Shown here: positions 1 through 5,903 of the stretch, piece after piece | Layout of the letters: each line of letters begins with the position of its first letter | How positions within the stretch are numbered: the first letter of the stretch is position 1 | Virus record (IMG/VR): IMGVR_UViG_3300028548_001868 | Location: 1 to 22,400 of that record | Length of the DNA stretch: 22,400 bases | From: a virus | Direction: 5' to 3' (one strand) | The notes under the pieces: generated by a model | What the model was told of the DNA's origin: nothing | What the model saw: the letters and a program-made list of their open reading frames with translations, nothing else | Databases searched by the model: none | Made by a program: the position numbers and the translations under genes

Positions 1-162
1 GCAGAGGTAGTACCCGAAGCAGTAACAGGTGAGAAAGACGCATTAGATGAAGAAGGAAACCCACAATATCAAGGTATTGACCAATCTAAATTAGTGCCTT
101 TATTGGTAGCGGCTATACAAGAGTTAAAAGCAGAAGTAGAATTACTAAAATTAAACAATTAA
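1..162 (+). CDS. C-terminal end of an S74-type tail fibre/appendage protein (5' partial)
   Basis: The first 53 codons of the window are open in frame 1 and end in TAA. The peptide ends in a segment reading SKLVPLLVAAIQELKAEVEL, after a D-E-E-G-N-P-Q-Y-Q-G linker. The pattern 'tyr/asp-x-x-K-L-V-P-L-L-x-x-A-I-Q-E-L-K' followed by a leucine-heptad helix is the usual end of the Peptidase_S74 intramolecular chaperone domain, which trimerises phage tail fibres and cleaves itself off. The catalytic Ser/Lys part would lie upstream of the window, so autocleavage cannot be judged. The gene sits directly before the lysis genes, as tail fibre genes often do. The assignment rests on the C-terminal helix only. 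Confidence 0.7.
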   Translation, partial: AEVVPEAVTGEKDALDEEGNPQYQGIDQSKLVPLLVAAIQELKAEVELLKLNN

Positions 163-165
163 AAA

Positions 166-312
166 ATGCAAGATTTGAAGATATACGGATTGAATATTGG
201 AGCGATGCTTTTTAGTGTTGTAAATGAGTTTAACCCTGTACTTCAGACAATAGTATTGGTTTTAACAATAATTTATACAGCAGTAAACATATATAAGCAA
301 TTTAATAAATGA
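166..312 (+). CDS. Small one-TM membrane protein, putative holin-like lysis protein
   Basis: A 48-residue ORF starts 3 nt after the tail gene and overlaps the next gene by ATGA (309-312). It reads MQDLKIYGLNIGAMLFSVVN at the start, then has one clear hydrophobic helix at about residues 25-43 (P-V-L-Q-T-I-V-L-V-L-T-I-I-Y) and a short basic tail ending YKQFNK. One short transmembrane helix, the tiny size and the position first in a cassette with an endolysin and a 3-TM holin suggest a holin, antiholin or pinholin-like role in the inner membrane. I know similar tiny membrane proteins in Bacteroidota phage lysis cassettes, but the function is inferred from position only. Confidence 0.62.
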   Translation: MQDLKIYGLNIGAMLFSVVNEFNPVLQTIVLVLTIIYTAVNIYKQFNK

Positions 313-677
313 AGAAAAGGGATTTAATCTATTATTGTGGTGCATCTGGTATTTTTATAGTAGTTATTTTACTACTAATTTACTTGGCAAATAATTCTGT
401 TCCTGCAGAAAATAAAGATATATTTGTATCTATTACAGGAATGATAGTAGGTAGTTTATCGGTGGTTATTTATGCTATAATAGGACGTAATCCAGATGAG
501 GTAGCACAATTGCAATCTAAGGTTGAATCACAACAAAAGCATATTGAAATGCTAGTCGAAGCAAAGGATGCTTATGAGTCGCAAATTATCAGCCTACAAA
601 ACGAAGTTATAGACAAACTATCTTTAGCAGGTTCTGTAGCTTTTGATACTATGTTTGCATTTAAAAACAAAAAATAA
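309..677 (+). CDS. Two-TM membrane protein with C-terminal coiled coil, putative lysis accessory
   Basis: 122 residues. Two hydrophobic segments are visible, at about residues 9-27 (C-G-A-S-G-I-F-I-V-V-I-L-L-L-I-Y-L-A) and 39-59 (F-V-S-I-T-G-M-I-V-G-S-L-S-V-V-I-Y-A-I-I-G). A charged heptad-rich helix follows from about 65 to 105 (V-A-Q-L-Q-S-K-V-E-S-Q-Q-K-H-I-E-M-L), probably a coiled coil. It starts inside the stop codon of the preceding gene and ends 1 nt before the endolysin start, so it is almost certainly cotranslated with lysis genes. It could be a second holin, an antiholin or a spanin-like protein; I see no lipobox. The family is not one I can name. Confidence 0.6.
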   Translation: MKKRDLIYYCGASGIFIVVILLLIYLANNSVPAENKDIFVSITGMIVGSLSVVIYAIIGRNPDEVAQLQSKVESQQKHIEMLVEAKDAYESQIISLQNEVIDKLSLAGSVAFDTMFAFKNKK

Positions 678-678
678 T

Positions 679-1032
679 ATGTTACATTTTGAATTATCTG
701 AATTTGATAGCCCAGACGATAAAGGTTCTGGCAAGTATATGGATGAAAAGTTTTTATATATGCTTGATGATGCTCGTGGTATTGCTGGTATTCCTTTTAC
801 AATCAATAGTGGTTTTAGAACGAAGTCTCATAATGCCTATGTTGGAGGTAAAGAACAAAGCAGCCACCAATATGGATATGCGGCAGATATACATTGCACA
901 GATTCAAGAAGTAGATACACTATTATTGATGCCCTTACAAAAGCAGGATTTAATAGGTTTGGAATTGGAAACACGTTTATACACGTTGACAATGACCCAG
1001 ACAAAAACCCCCGAGTATCTTGGGTTTACTAA
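679..1032 (+). CDS. Peptidase M15-type endolysin (D-Ala-D-Ala carboxypeptidase-like)
   Basis: 117 residues; the start chosen is the ATG at 679, just after the previous stop, because the upstream in-frame start at 643 lies inside the previous gene. The sequence has the M15_3 zinc peptidase signature: S-G-F-R at 44-47, then S-S-H-Q-Y-G-Y-A-A-D at 61-70 (zinc ligands H63 and D70), and I-H-V-D at 101-104 (third zinc ligand H102). Proteins of this family cleave peptide cross-links in peptidoglycan, and in phages serve as endolysins. There is no signal peptide, so release would depend on a holin. The neighbours are three membrane proteins, two upstream and one downstream, which makes a compact lysis cassette. 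The length is normal for the phage form. Confidence 0.9.
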   Translation: MLHFELSEFDSPDDKGSGKYMDEKFLYMLDDARGIAGIPFTINSGFRTKSHNAYVGGKEQSSHQYGYAADIHCTDSRSRYTIIDALTKAGFNRFGIGNTFIHVDNDPDKNPRVSWVY

Positions 1033-1050
1033 TACAGCGGGTAATACATT

Positions 1051-1431
1051 ATGTGGAAAATTCTATTAGGGTTATTAAAAGGAGGTACTAGCGGTAAATC
1101 ACCTGCGGGTAACTTAGCTTGGGAAATACGAGAAGCTATTAAGGGTAAGGAATTAGACCCAAACGAACTAATCCAATTACAAACTAAGATTAACGAAATA
1201 GAGGCAGGGCATAGAACTGTTTTTGTTGCGGGATGGAGACCGTTTATAGGGTGGGTTTGTGGTATTGCTTTGGCTTATAATTTTGTTATACGTGATTTAT
1301 TTATTTGGGTATTACAACCAGAATCAGTTCCTCCTGCTTTACAAATGGAACATTTAATGACTGTACTTTTAGGTATGTTAGGACTCGGTGGTTTAAGAAC
1401 TTACGAGAAGATTAACGATAAGACTAAATAG
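1051..1431 (+). CDS. Holin of the 3-TM (GTA_holin_3TM-like) family
   Basis: 126 residues. The N-terminal half is polar and helical (N-E-L-I-Q-L-Q-T-K-I-N-E-I-E-A-G-H-R). It runs into a hallmark segment A-G-W-R-P-F-I-G-W-V-C-G at 60-71, then hydrophobic helices at about 65-88 and 101-116, ending L-M-T-V-L-L-G-M-L-G-L-G-G-L-R-T. The 'xxGWRPFIGWV...LLGMLGLGGLRTxEK' pattern is that of the GTA_holin_3TM family, found in gene transfer agents and many phages. It would form the inner-membrane lesion that frees the M15 endolysin encoded 18 nt upstream. It is the last gene before an AT-rich control region, so it probably ends the late transcript that starts upstream of the window. Confidence 0.85.
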   Translation: MWKILLGLLKGGTSGKSPAGNLAWEIREAIKGKELDPNELIQLQTKINEIEAGHRTVFVAGWRPFIGWVCGIALAYNFVIRDLFIWVLQPESVPPALQMEHLMTVLLGMLGLGGLRTYEKINDKTK

Positions 1432-1479
1432 TTTTTTAAAATATCTGCAAAAAATCTTTTTTATTTAAAATAAAATATA

Positions 1480-1487
1480 TAACTTTG
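1480..1487 (+). promoter_or_regulatory. Bacteroidota-type promoter -7 box (TAACTTTG)
   Basis: TAACTTTG matches the Bacteroidota -7 consensus TAnnTTTG exactly. No clean TTG lies 17-23 nt upstream; only T-runs do, so the -33 element is weak. It would start a transcript near 1493 with a leader of more than 110 nt carrying the palindrome and the repeats, leading into the gene at 1610 and ninG. Confidence 0.4.
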
Positions 1488-1504
1488 AAGTTTTAAATAG
1501 TTGT

Positions 1505-1520
1505 TATTATTAATAATAAT
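1505..1520. repeat. Copy 1 of a 16-bp palindromic element shared with 7602-7617
   Basis: TATTATTAATAATAAT. Its first 14 bases form a perfect palindrome. The identical 16 bases occur at 7602-7617, upstream of another gene block. Two copies, both in control regions, suggest an operator; AT-rich DNA makes chance a real alternative. Confidence 0.45.
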
Positions 1521-1541
1521 AATTCTAAAAGAATTTATAAA

Positions 1542-1582
1542 TATTAAATTAAATATTAAATTAAAATAATTATTAAATTAAA
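1542..1582. repeat. Three 12-bp direct repeats TATTAAATTAAA
   Basis: Exact copies start at 1542, 1554 and 1571; the first two are adjacent and the third is 5 nt further on. Iteron-like arrays of this kind bind replication initiators or repressors in phages and plasmids. The low sequence complexity limits how much weight the repeat can bear. Confidence 0.6.
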
Positions 1583-1609
1583 ATATAAGTTTTGGGAATA
1601 GATGTAAAG

Positions 1610-1849
1610 ATGCAAAAAACAAACGTACGAGAAAGAGCAGAGAACTATGCAAGAGATTTTGCATTAAGCATACAAGAGAGAACGGATAAGTTGCTTAAAT
1701 TAGATTGTAATGAATATACAAATCTAGGAAGTGATTCGACTAAATCAGAAATATTAGAAGTAAAAAAAAATTCTAAGTTTATCTATAAACAAATAAAAGG
1801 AATAGATGAAGCAGCTGGTAATTTACTTTTAAAATCTTTAGATGCCTAA
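1610..1849 (+). CDS. Small charged protein, unknown function
   Basis: 79 residues from the ATG at 1610; an in-frame TTG at 1592 would add six residues but is the poorer start. The product is hydrophilic, rich in Lys and Glu and mostly helical (V-R-E-R-A-E-N-Y-A-R-D-F-A-L-S-I), with no motif I recognise. It is the first gene after the AT-rich control region and overlaps the start of ninG by 8 nt, so the two are translated together. The position suggests an early gene linked to recombination or regulation. I cannot assign a family. Confidence 0.6.
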   Translation: MQKTNVRERAENYARDFALSIQERTDKLLKLDCNEYTNLGSDSTKSEILEVKKNSKFIYKQIKGIDEAAGNLLLKSLDA

Positions 1850-2228
1850 AAAATTAACTAGAAGCAAACTTGTAAAAAAGTTAGATAATATCTTCAGTCA
1901 ATATATAAGACTAAGCAACTCTAAAAACGGTAACTGTACTTGCGTTACTTGTGGTAAGGTTGGAGACTGGAAAAATGGAGGTATGCAGGCGGGACATTTT
2001 ATGAGTAGAAAACATTACTCGACACGTTGGGATGAGCGAAACGTAAAACCTCAATGCGTGGGCTGTAATATGTTTAAGGCAGGGGAGCAATATAAATTTA
2101 GTTTATATCTTGGTGGAAAACTTTCAGAAGAACTACTAGAAGAAAGTAGAAAAATACGTAAATTTACATCAGACGAATTAGAAGAAATGGTAGTACATTA
2201 TTCAAATGAAGTCAAAAAATATTCTTAA
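1842..2228 (+). CDS. ninG: NinG/Rap-like recombination nuclease
   Basis: 128 residues. It has two cysteine pairs, C34-x2-C37 (C-V-T-C-G-K) and C72-x2-C75 (Q-C-V-G-C-N), around a central G-G-M-Q-A-G-H-F-M-S-R-K-H-Y-S-T-R-W at 46-63. This arrangement, with 'QAGHFxSRxHxSTRxDExNVxxQCxxCN', is that of lambda NinG (Rap), a structure-specific endonuclease with an HNH-like zinc core that acts on recombination intermediates. It lacks an extra N-terminal extension and is somewhat shorter than lambda NinG. The following genes are erf and the SSB-like gene, which fits a recombination role. A terminator follows the stop codon, so this gene closes a two-gene unit. Confidence 0.88.
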   Translation: MPKKLTRSKLVKKLDNIFSQYIRLSNSKNGNCTCVTCGKVGDWKNGGMQAGHFMSRKHYSTRWDERNVKPQCVGCNMFKAGEQYKFSLYLGGKLSEELLEESRKIRKFTSDELEEMVVHYSNEVKKYS

Positions 2229-2255
2229 TTGAATTGTTTGTTTATTATTAAGGTT

Positions 2256-2290
2256 AAAGAGGGTAGGATTAATTTCTTGCCCTTTTTTTT
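2256..2290 (+). terminator. Rho-independent terminator after ninG
   Basis: A stem of nine pairs joins 2260-2268 (AGGGTAGGA) to 2275-2283 (TCTTGCCCT), including two G-T wobbles, with a 6-nt loop TTAATT. It runs into eight T's (2283-2290), and A's at 2256-2258 can extend the stem into the T-run. It lies 28 nt after the ninG stop. Confidence 0.75.
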
Positions 2291-2318
2291 GTTATATTAA
2301 AAATAAGTTATATATTTG
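2289..2318 (+). promoter_or_regulatory. Bacteroidota promoter TTG-N19-TATATTTG upstream of erf
   Basis: The -33 element TTG is at 2289-2291 and the -7 element TATATTTG at 2311-2318, separated by 19 nt. This is the textbook flavobacterial geometry and is repeated exactly at 11319-11348. The expected start is near 2324-2326, giving a short A-rich leader before the erf ATG at 2342. It follows directly on the ninG terminator. Confidence 0.75.
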
Positions 2319-2341
2319 CTTATAACTTTTAAACAAATGAT

Positions 2342-2884
2342 ATGAGTAAAGAATTAACACTAAATGAAAAGTTAGCTACAATACAGACTAACTTAAAAGC
2401 CAAGAAGAGCAGAAGAAATTCCTTTGGGAACTATCTTTTTCGTTCCGCAGAAGACGTTCTAGAAGCAACTAAACCATTCTTAATTGAGTTAGGTGTATCT
2501 ATAACGATTAGAGAAGAAGTTACAGAACTATGTGGGTTACCTATTATGACAAGCACAGCTACATTGTCAGATGGTATTTATGAGATAGCGGCTACAGCTG
2601 TAGTTGGAGTTGATATGAACCAGAAAGGAATGCAAGCACCACAAAAGTTTGGTTCTGCATCATCGTATGCTAAGAAGTATTCTTTAGGAAACCTATTTCT
2701 AATTGATGACACGAAAGATAGTGATGCTACTAATACGCATAATAAAGCAGAACTACCTTTGTTAAATGAAAACACACCACAGTTTAACAGAGTAAAGGAA
2801 GCCTTATCGAAAGGGACTGCAACAATAGCAGACGTACGGACTAAGTACAGAGTAACAACTACAGTAGAAGGACTACTTAAATAA
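2342..2884 (+). CDS. erf: ERF-family single-strand annealing recombinase
   Basis: 180 residues. The signature stretch at 104-123 reads GSASSYAKKYSLGNLFLIDD, followed by T-K-D-S-D-A, which is the core of the ERF superfamily (P22 Erf). N-terminal features typical of the family are the L-x-x-I-Q-x-x-L-K-A helix and Y-x-F-x-S-A-E-D-V-L at 31-40. These proteins bind single-stranded DNA and anneal complementary strands, supporting recombination, circularisation or recombination-dependent replication. The C-terminal 45 residues are less conserved and look like a short helical domain. The gene has its own strong promoter and is followed 14 nt later by an SSB-like gene, the usual partner. Confidence 0.9.
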   Translation: MSKELTLNEKLATIQTNLKAKKSRRNSFGNYLFRSAEDVLEATKPFLIELGVSITIREEVTELCGLPIMTSTATLSDGIYEIAATAVVGVDMNQKGMQAPQKFGSASSYAKKYSLGNLFLIDDTKDSDATNTHNKAELPLLNENTPQFNRVKEALSKGTATIADVRTKYRVTTTVEGLLK

Positions 2885-2898
2885 ATTTAAATTATATT

Positions 2899-3231
2899 AT
2901 GGAAATTACAGGAAACATTAAACAGATTCAAGAACTAGTAACAGGAACATCTAAGGCTGGTAAAGAATGGTCAAAGAGAACAATTATCGTAACAACGACT
3001 GACAAGTATCCGCAAGATATACCAGTTGATTTTCTAGGTGATAGTGTAGAACAACTAAATGACTTTCAAGAAGGCAACCCTGTTACAGTAGGAATCAATC
3101 TAAGGGGTTCGGAGTACAAAGGTAGACACTATGTATCAATTAGTGGCTGGAAGCTATCTAACACTATCGGAAACGTAACCAATGCAGAACAGAATCCTGC
3201 AAGAGAAGTAGCGGCAGATTTGCCGTTTTAA
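2899..3231 (+). CDS. SSB-like DUF3127-type protein with an acidic SSB tail tip
   Basis: 110 residues. The body is a beta-rich OB-fold-like domain: M-E-I-T-G-N-I at 1-7, W-S-K-R-T-I-I-V-T-T at 24-33, V-T-V-G-I-N-L-R-G at 62-70 and H-Y-V-S-I-S-G-W-K at 77-85. A disordered linker leads to a C-terminal A-A-D-L-P-F. The layout fits DUF3127, a Bacteroidota family resembling single-stranded DNA-binding proteins. The last residues match the bacterial SSB tip (acidic-x-P-F), which recruits replication and repair enzymes. It probably coats single-stranded DNA for Erf and the helicase. The family assignment is from memory of the pattern; the tip is directly visible. Confidence 0.82.
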   Translation: MEITGNIKQIQELVTGTSKAGKEWSKRTIIVTTTDKYPQDIPVDFLGDSVEQLNDFQEGNPVTVGINLRGSEYKGRHYVSISGWKLSNTIGNVTNAEQNPAREVAADLPF

Positions 3232-3238
3232 TTTAATT

Positions 3239-3262
3239 GGGGGTTAATAGCCCCCTTTTTTT
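3239..3262 (+). terminator. Rho-independent terminator after the SSB-like gene
   Basis: GGGGGTT (3239-3245), loop AAT, AGCCCCC (3249-3255), then seven T's (3256-3262). The five G-C pairs stand out in this AT-rich sequence. It starts 8 nt after the stop codon and ends the erf/SSB unit; the next start is at 3273. Confidence 0.85.
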
Positions 3263-3272
3263 ATACCTTTAT

Positions 3273-3434
3273 ATGAGAAGACAAGAACTTAAGAATTTAC
3301 CAGAAGGAAAAGATATGCCTTACGATTTTTGGAACTACTTTGTAAATCCTATTACAGGTTACTACGTAGAGCCTAAAGAAAAATACAACAAGAAAAATCA
3401 ATATAAGTATCATAAAACTTCACAAGGCAGATAA
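3273..3434 (+). CDS. Small hypothetical protein
   Basis: 53 residues from the ATG at 3273. A longer in-frame version from TTG at 3237 would run through the terminator hairpin, so I reject it. The protein is basic, with M-P-Y-D-F-W-N-Y-F-V-N-P at about 15-26 and a Lys/Tyr-rich C-terminus. I recognise no domain. It lies 6 nt before the helicase gene, so it is probably cotranscribed with it and may be a helicase-associated early protein, but nothing in the sequence shows a function. Confidence 0.5.
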   Translation: MRRQELKNLPEGKDMPYDFWNYFVNPITGYYVEPKEKYNKKNQYKYHKTSQGR

Positions 3435-3440
3435 CAAACA

Positions 3441-4358
3441 ATGATAGCACAAGCAAGCAAATTAAAGGATAAGATACTAGATATAAAATACGGCAGGGTA
3501 AAGGCTGGATTAAAACTAGGGATACCAGAAATAGATGAGCATATAAGATTTAAGAAAAACCTATTGATAGCAATTGGACACGCCAATGTGGGGAAGACTA
3601 CAACTCTAATTTATTTCTATGTCTTATGGGCAAAGATGCACGGATTAAAGTTTCTTATATGGTCAAGTGAAAACAGTCCAGAATCTATAATGAGAAAGAT
3701 AATAGAATTTAAGATGGGTAAACCTATACAGGAATCTACAGATGATGCGATATCAAATGCAGTAGATTGGTCAAACATACATTTTAAGATAATAGACGTT
3801 GAAGATATGTACACTTATAGGGCTTTATTAAAAGAAGCCCAGTCTATAAAAGACGCTTGGGATTATGATGGCTTGCTTATTGACCCTTACAACTCTTTAG
3901 CTAAAGACCCATCTATTTTAAAGATGGTGGGTAACGCTCACGAATACGATTATCAGGTATTAACTGAATTAAGGATTTTTACTAAAACTAATAATGTACA
4001 AGTTTGCGTCAACGCTCACGGTGTTACTTCTGCACTTCGTCAAGTTCATTACTCTGGACACGAATACGAAGGTTTAACAAGACCTTTAGCAATGAGTGAT
4101 GCTGAAGGAGGTTCTAAGATTTCAAGTAGAGCAGACGACATCTGGACGATTCACAGGTACGTTCAGCACAATACTGAATGGATGTATTCACACCTTCACG
4201 TTTTAAAAACAAAAGAAACAGAAACTGGCGGAAGACCAACTTCATTTGAAGAACCTTTAAAAATGCGAATGACTCAAAACAATGTAGGCTTTGAGTTTAT
4301 GGGCAAAGACATATTACATAGTAAAAAACCAGAAGCAAACAAGATACTTAAATTCTAA
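3441..4358 (+). CDS. DnaB-type replicative helicase core (RecA-like ATPase)
   Basis: 305 residues. The Walker A motif is G46-H-A-N-V-G-K-T-T54. A catalytic-type glutamate lies in S-S-E-N-S-P (E77), and the Walker B strand D-G-L-L-I-D-P-Y-N is at 143-151 (D148). Further on are V-N-A-H-G-V-T at about 190-196 and S-K-I-S-S-R-A-D-D-I-W, as in DnaB C-terminal and RadA-like ATPases. The DnaB N-terminal primase-interacting domain is absent, so this is a helicase core of the short form seen in several phages. It would unwind DNA at the phage fork. Its start follows the A-rich leader ATAACAAACA. RecA/RadA-like function is a less likely alternative. Confidence 0.82.
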   Translation: MIAQASKLKDKILDIKYGRVKAGLKLGIPEIDEHIRFKKNLLIAIGHANVGKTTTLIYFYVLWAKMHGLKFLIWSSENSPESIMRKIIEFKMGKPIQESTDDAISNAVDWSNIHFKIIDVEDMYTYRALLKEAQSIKDAWDYDGLLIDPYNSLAKDPSILKMVGNAHEYDYQVLTELRIFTKTNNVQVCVNAHGVTSALRQVHYSGHEYEGLTRPLAMSDAEGGSKISSRADDIWTIHRYVQHNTEWMYSHLHVLKTKETETGGRPTSFEEPLKMRMTQNNVGFEFMGKDILHSKKPEANKILKF

Positions 4359-4361
4359 ATT

Positions 4362-4583
4362 ATGATTCAATCAATAGCCTTATTATTAATAATAGCAACC
4401 GTATTTATCTTTATAAGCAATCAAGTGGGTGCTGATGTACATATTCAACCTATTATTGGTCTTATGTTTGGAGCGTTATATTCCAAAGAAAGATTTGAAG
4501 AAGAAAACTTAGTACAAAATACCTTGCAATGCTGCATAGGTTTTATAAGTCTAACAGTAATATGGATAGAGAAAAAAGAATAA
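4362..4583 (+). CDS. Small membrane protein with two TM segments, unknown
   Basis: 73 residues. Hydrophobic segments lie at about 2-19 (I-Q-S-I-A-L-L-L-I-I-A-T-V-F-I-F-I) and 52-68 (L-Q-C-C-I-G-F-I-S-L-T-V-I-W-I), with a shorter one around 27-40. It starts 4 nt after the helicase stop and overlaps the sigma-like gene by 22 nt. I do not recognise the family. Being lodged between helicase and sigma genes, it could tether early functions to the membrane or act in superinfection exclusion, but this is guesswork. Confidence 0.55.
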   Translation: MIQSIALLLIIATVFIFISNQVGADVHIQPIIGLMFGALYSKERFEEENLVQNTLQCCIGFISLTVIWIEKKE

Positions 4584-5125
4584 TAGGGCTTGACTGGTTA
4601 AACATTGTAGCTAGTCAGCACGAAGATTGGATTAAAATAGTAAATGGCTTTGGCGAGTTTAATTATGCCGAGGACATCGTACAGGAAGCCTACATAAGAT
4701 TAATTAAATATGCGAAACCATACAACATTATCAAAGATAACAAAGTATCTAGGGGATATATGTTTTTTACTTTACGTTCAGTTTACTTTCAGTATTATAA
4801 TTCTAAAAGAAAAATACAGAAAGTTAGTATTGATGATGATAAAAACTTTTTACAAATAGCCGATGAAACTAATTTGGAAGAACACGAAGCCTTTAATAAG
4901 GTATGCACCCTTATAGATGAAGTTGCAGAGGAATGGAGTTGGTACGATAGGAAGCTATTTAACCTGTACCGAGATACTGATTTAAGTATAAGAAAAATAG
5001 CAGTAGAAACGAATATAAGTTGGGTATCTATATTTAATACATTAAAGAATTGTAAAACCGATGTCCGAAGTAAGTTAGGAGAAACGTACGAGGACTATAA
5101 AAATGAAGACTATGACAGAATTTAA
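4562..5125 (+). CDS. Sigma-70-family (ECF-like) RNA polymerase sigma factor
   Basis: 187 residues from the ATG at 4562; an upstream in-frame start at 4529 falls inside the previous gene. Residues 35-53 (Y-A-E-D-I-V-Q-E-A-Y-I-R-L-I-K-Y) match sigma region 2.1-2.2, where 'AEDxxQExFxxL' binds the beta' coiled coil. Residues 66-83 may be region 2.3-2.4. Residues 129-171 (Y-D-R-K-L-F-N-L-Y-R-D-T-D-L-S-I-R-K-I-A) followed by V-S-I-F-N-T-L-K-N form a region 4-like helix-turn-helix. It could direct host RNA polymerase to phage promoters or act as a transcriptional regulator. The start is in the overlap with the membrane protein gene, and the end overlaps the next gene by 23 nt. Confidence 0.72.
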   Translation: MDREKRIIGLDWLNIVASQHEDWIKIVNGFGEFNYAEDIVQEAYIRLIKYAKPYNIIKDNKVSRGYMFFTLRSVYFQYYNSKRKIQKVSIDDDKNFLQIADETNLEEHEAFNKVCTLIDEVAEEWSWYDRKLFNLYRDTDLSIRKIAVETNISWVSIFNTLKNCKTDVRSKLGETYEDYKNEDYDRI

Positions 5126-5522
5126 AGGAGACAAAAGAAGTAAGGCTTACAAAGAGTGGAAAAAAAACCACGCAGAATCTAACAAGGGGTTAGGAGATGC
5201 GGTAGAAAAATTTACCGAAGCAACAGGAATAAAAGCGTTAGTTAAATTTGTTGCAGGAGATGACTGTGGCTGCGATGAGCGTAAAGAGAAACTAAACTAT
5301 TTATTTCCGAAATACAAACCAAACTGCCTTACAGAAGATGAGTACAATTATTTAAGTGAAAGGGTAGGTAAATTAAACACGATAACAACTGAAGAGCAAA
5401 AGGCTTTATTGAATATATATAATAGGGTTTTCAATGACCGTAGAGAATTAACTGGATGTAGTACTTGCTTCTTAAATGGAGTATGGAAAAAGCTAGAGCG
5501 TATTTTTAACGAATACAAATAG
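5103..5522 (+). CDS. Cys-containing phage protein of unknown function
   Basis: 139 residues. The N-terminus is strongly basic (K-G-D-K-R-S-K-A-Y-K-E-W-K-K). A possible amphipathic helix follows at about 30-50, then D-D-C-G-C-D-E-R-K-E-K-L-N at 53-65, a single Cys at 75 and a late C-S-T-C pair at 119-122. Five cysteines in three clusters suggest a metal site. I recall the 'CGCDERKEKLN' motif from proteins in other Bacteroidota phages, without an assigned role. It overlaps the 3' end of the sigma-like gene by 23 nt, which links the two. A start at the second Met (5112) is also possible. Confidence 0.68.
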   Translation: MKTMTEFKGDKRSKAYKEWKKNHAESNKGLGDAVEKFTEATGIKALVKFVAGDDCGCDERKEKLNYLFPKYKPNCLTEDEYNYLSERVGKLNTITTEEQKALLNIYNRVFNDRRELTGCSTCFLNGVWKKLERIFNEYK

Positions 5523-5903
5523 ATGAAAGAAAAGGATTTATTTGAGTACCTTTTAAATAATTACTATCCAGACTTGGTCAAAGCTAAAAGTAAAATGAGT
5601 AGGTGGGATTGTTATTCCCCTGCTACATCACACAGAATAGAATTAAAATGTAGAGCCACGCATTATGATACTTTAATACTTGAAAAAAAGAAGTATGATG
5701 CTATGGTTTTAAAGTGTAATGATAATTTAGATATTCCTATTTATATTAATTCAACACCAAAGGGAATATATAGTTTTAACCTATTTGAAATAAACCCAAA
5801 CTGGGAAGTTAAGTATCTAAAAAAAACCACTACATTTACAAATAATAATCAGATTGCAAAAGAAATAGCAATGTTGCCAGTAATTGATGCACAGATACTA
5901 TGA
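5523..5903 (+). CDS. Predicted PD-(D/E)XK-fold endonuclease or resolvase-like protein
   Basis: 126 residues. The visible active-site pattern is W-D29-C-Y-S-P-A-T-S-H-R-I-E40-L-K42-C, an acidic residue followed 11 residues later by E-x-K on a beta strand, as in PD-(D/E)XK nucleases. Then comes Y-D-T-L-I-L-E-K-K-K-Y-D-A-M at 48-61, typical of the helix after the catalytic strand. The size suits a Holliday junction resolvase or a small phage exonuclease. It lies directly after the previous stop and overlaps the next gene by ATGA (5900-5903). The fold is inferred from short motifs, so substrate and specificity are open. Confidence 0.6.
   Translation: MKEKDLFEYLLNNYYPDLVKAKSKMSRWDCYSPATSHRIELKCRATHYDTLILEKKKYDAMVLKCNDNLDIPIYINSTPKGIYSFNLFEINPNWEVKYLKKTTTFTNNNQIAKEIAMLPVIDAQIL

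Larger units (their letters stand above)
1432..1609. other. Non-coding, extremely AT-rich control region (possible origin or operator)
   Basis: 178 bases without a gene, almost wholly A and T. It contains, in order, a T-run just after the holin stop, a Bacteroidota-type -7 box TAACTTTG (1480-1487), a perfect 14-bp palindrome (1505-1518), a small inverted repeat AATTCT/AGAATT (1521-1535), and three exact copies of a 12-bp direct repeat (1542-1582). It separates the lysis genes from the replication and recombination genes. The composition and the repeats would suit an origin or a repressor-bound promoter region; the sequence alone does not decide between them. Confidence 0.55.

Noticed and set aside
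689-1069. 126-codon + frame overlapping the endolysin
   Set aside because: It overlaps the M15 peptidase frame, which has full catalytic motifs; the other frame has none and crosses into the holin gene.
1432-1609. CRISPR-like array from the direct repeats
   Set aside because: Repeats are 12 bp with spacing of 0 and 5 nt, with no spacers and no cas genes; an iteron-like array or low complexity is a better description.
3237-3272. N-terminal extension of the small gene at 3273 from TTG
   Set aside because: The extension is encoded by the terminator stem-loop and T-run; the ATG at 3273 follows directly.
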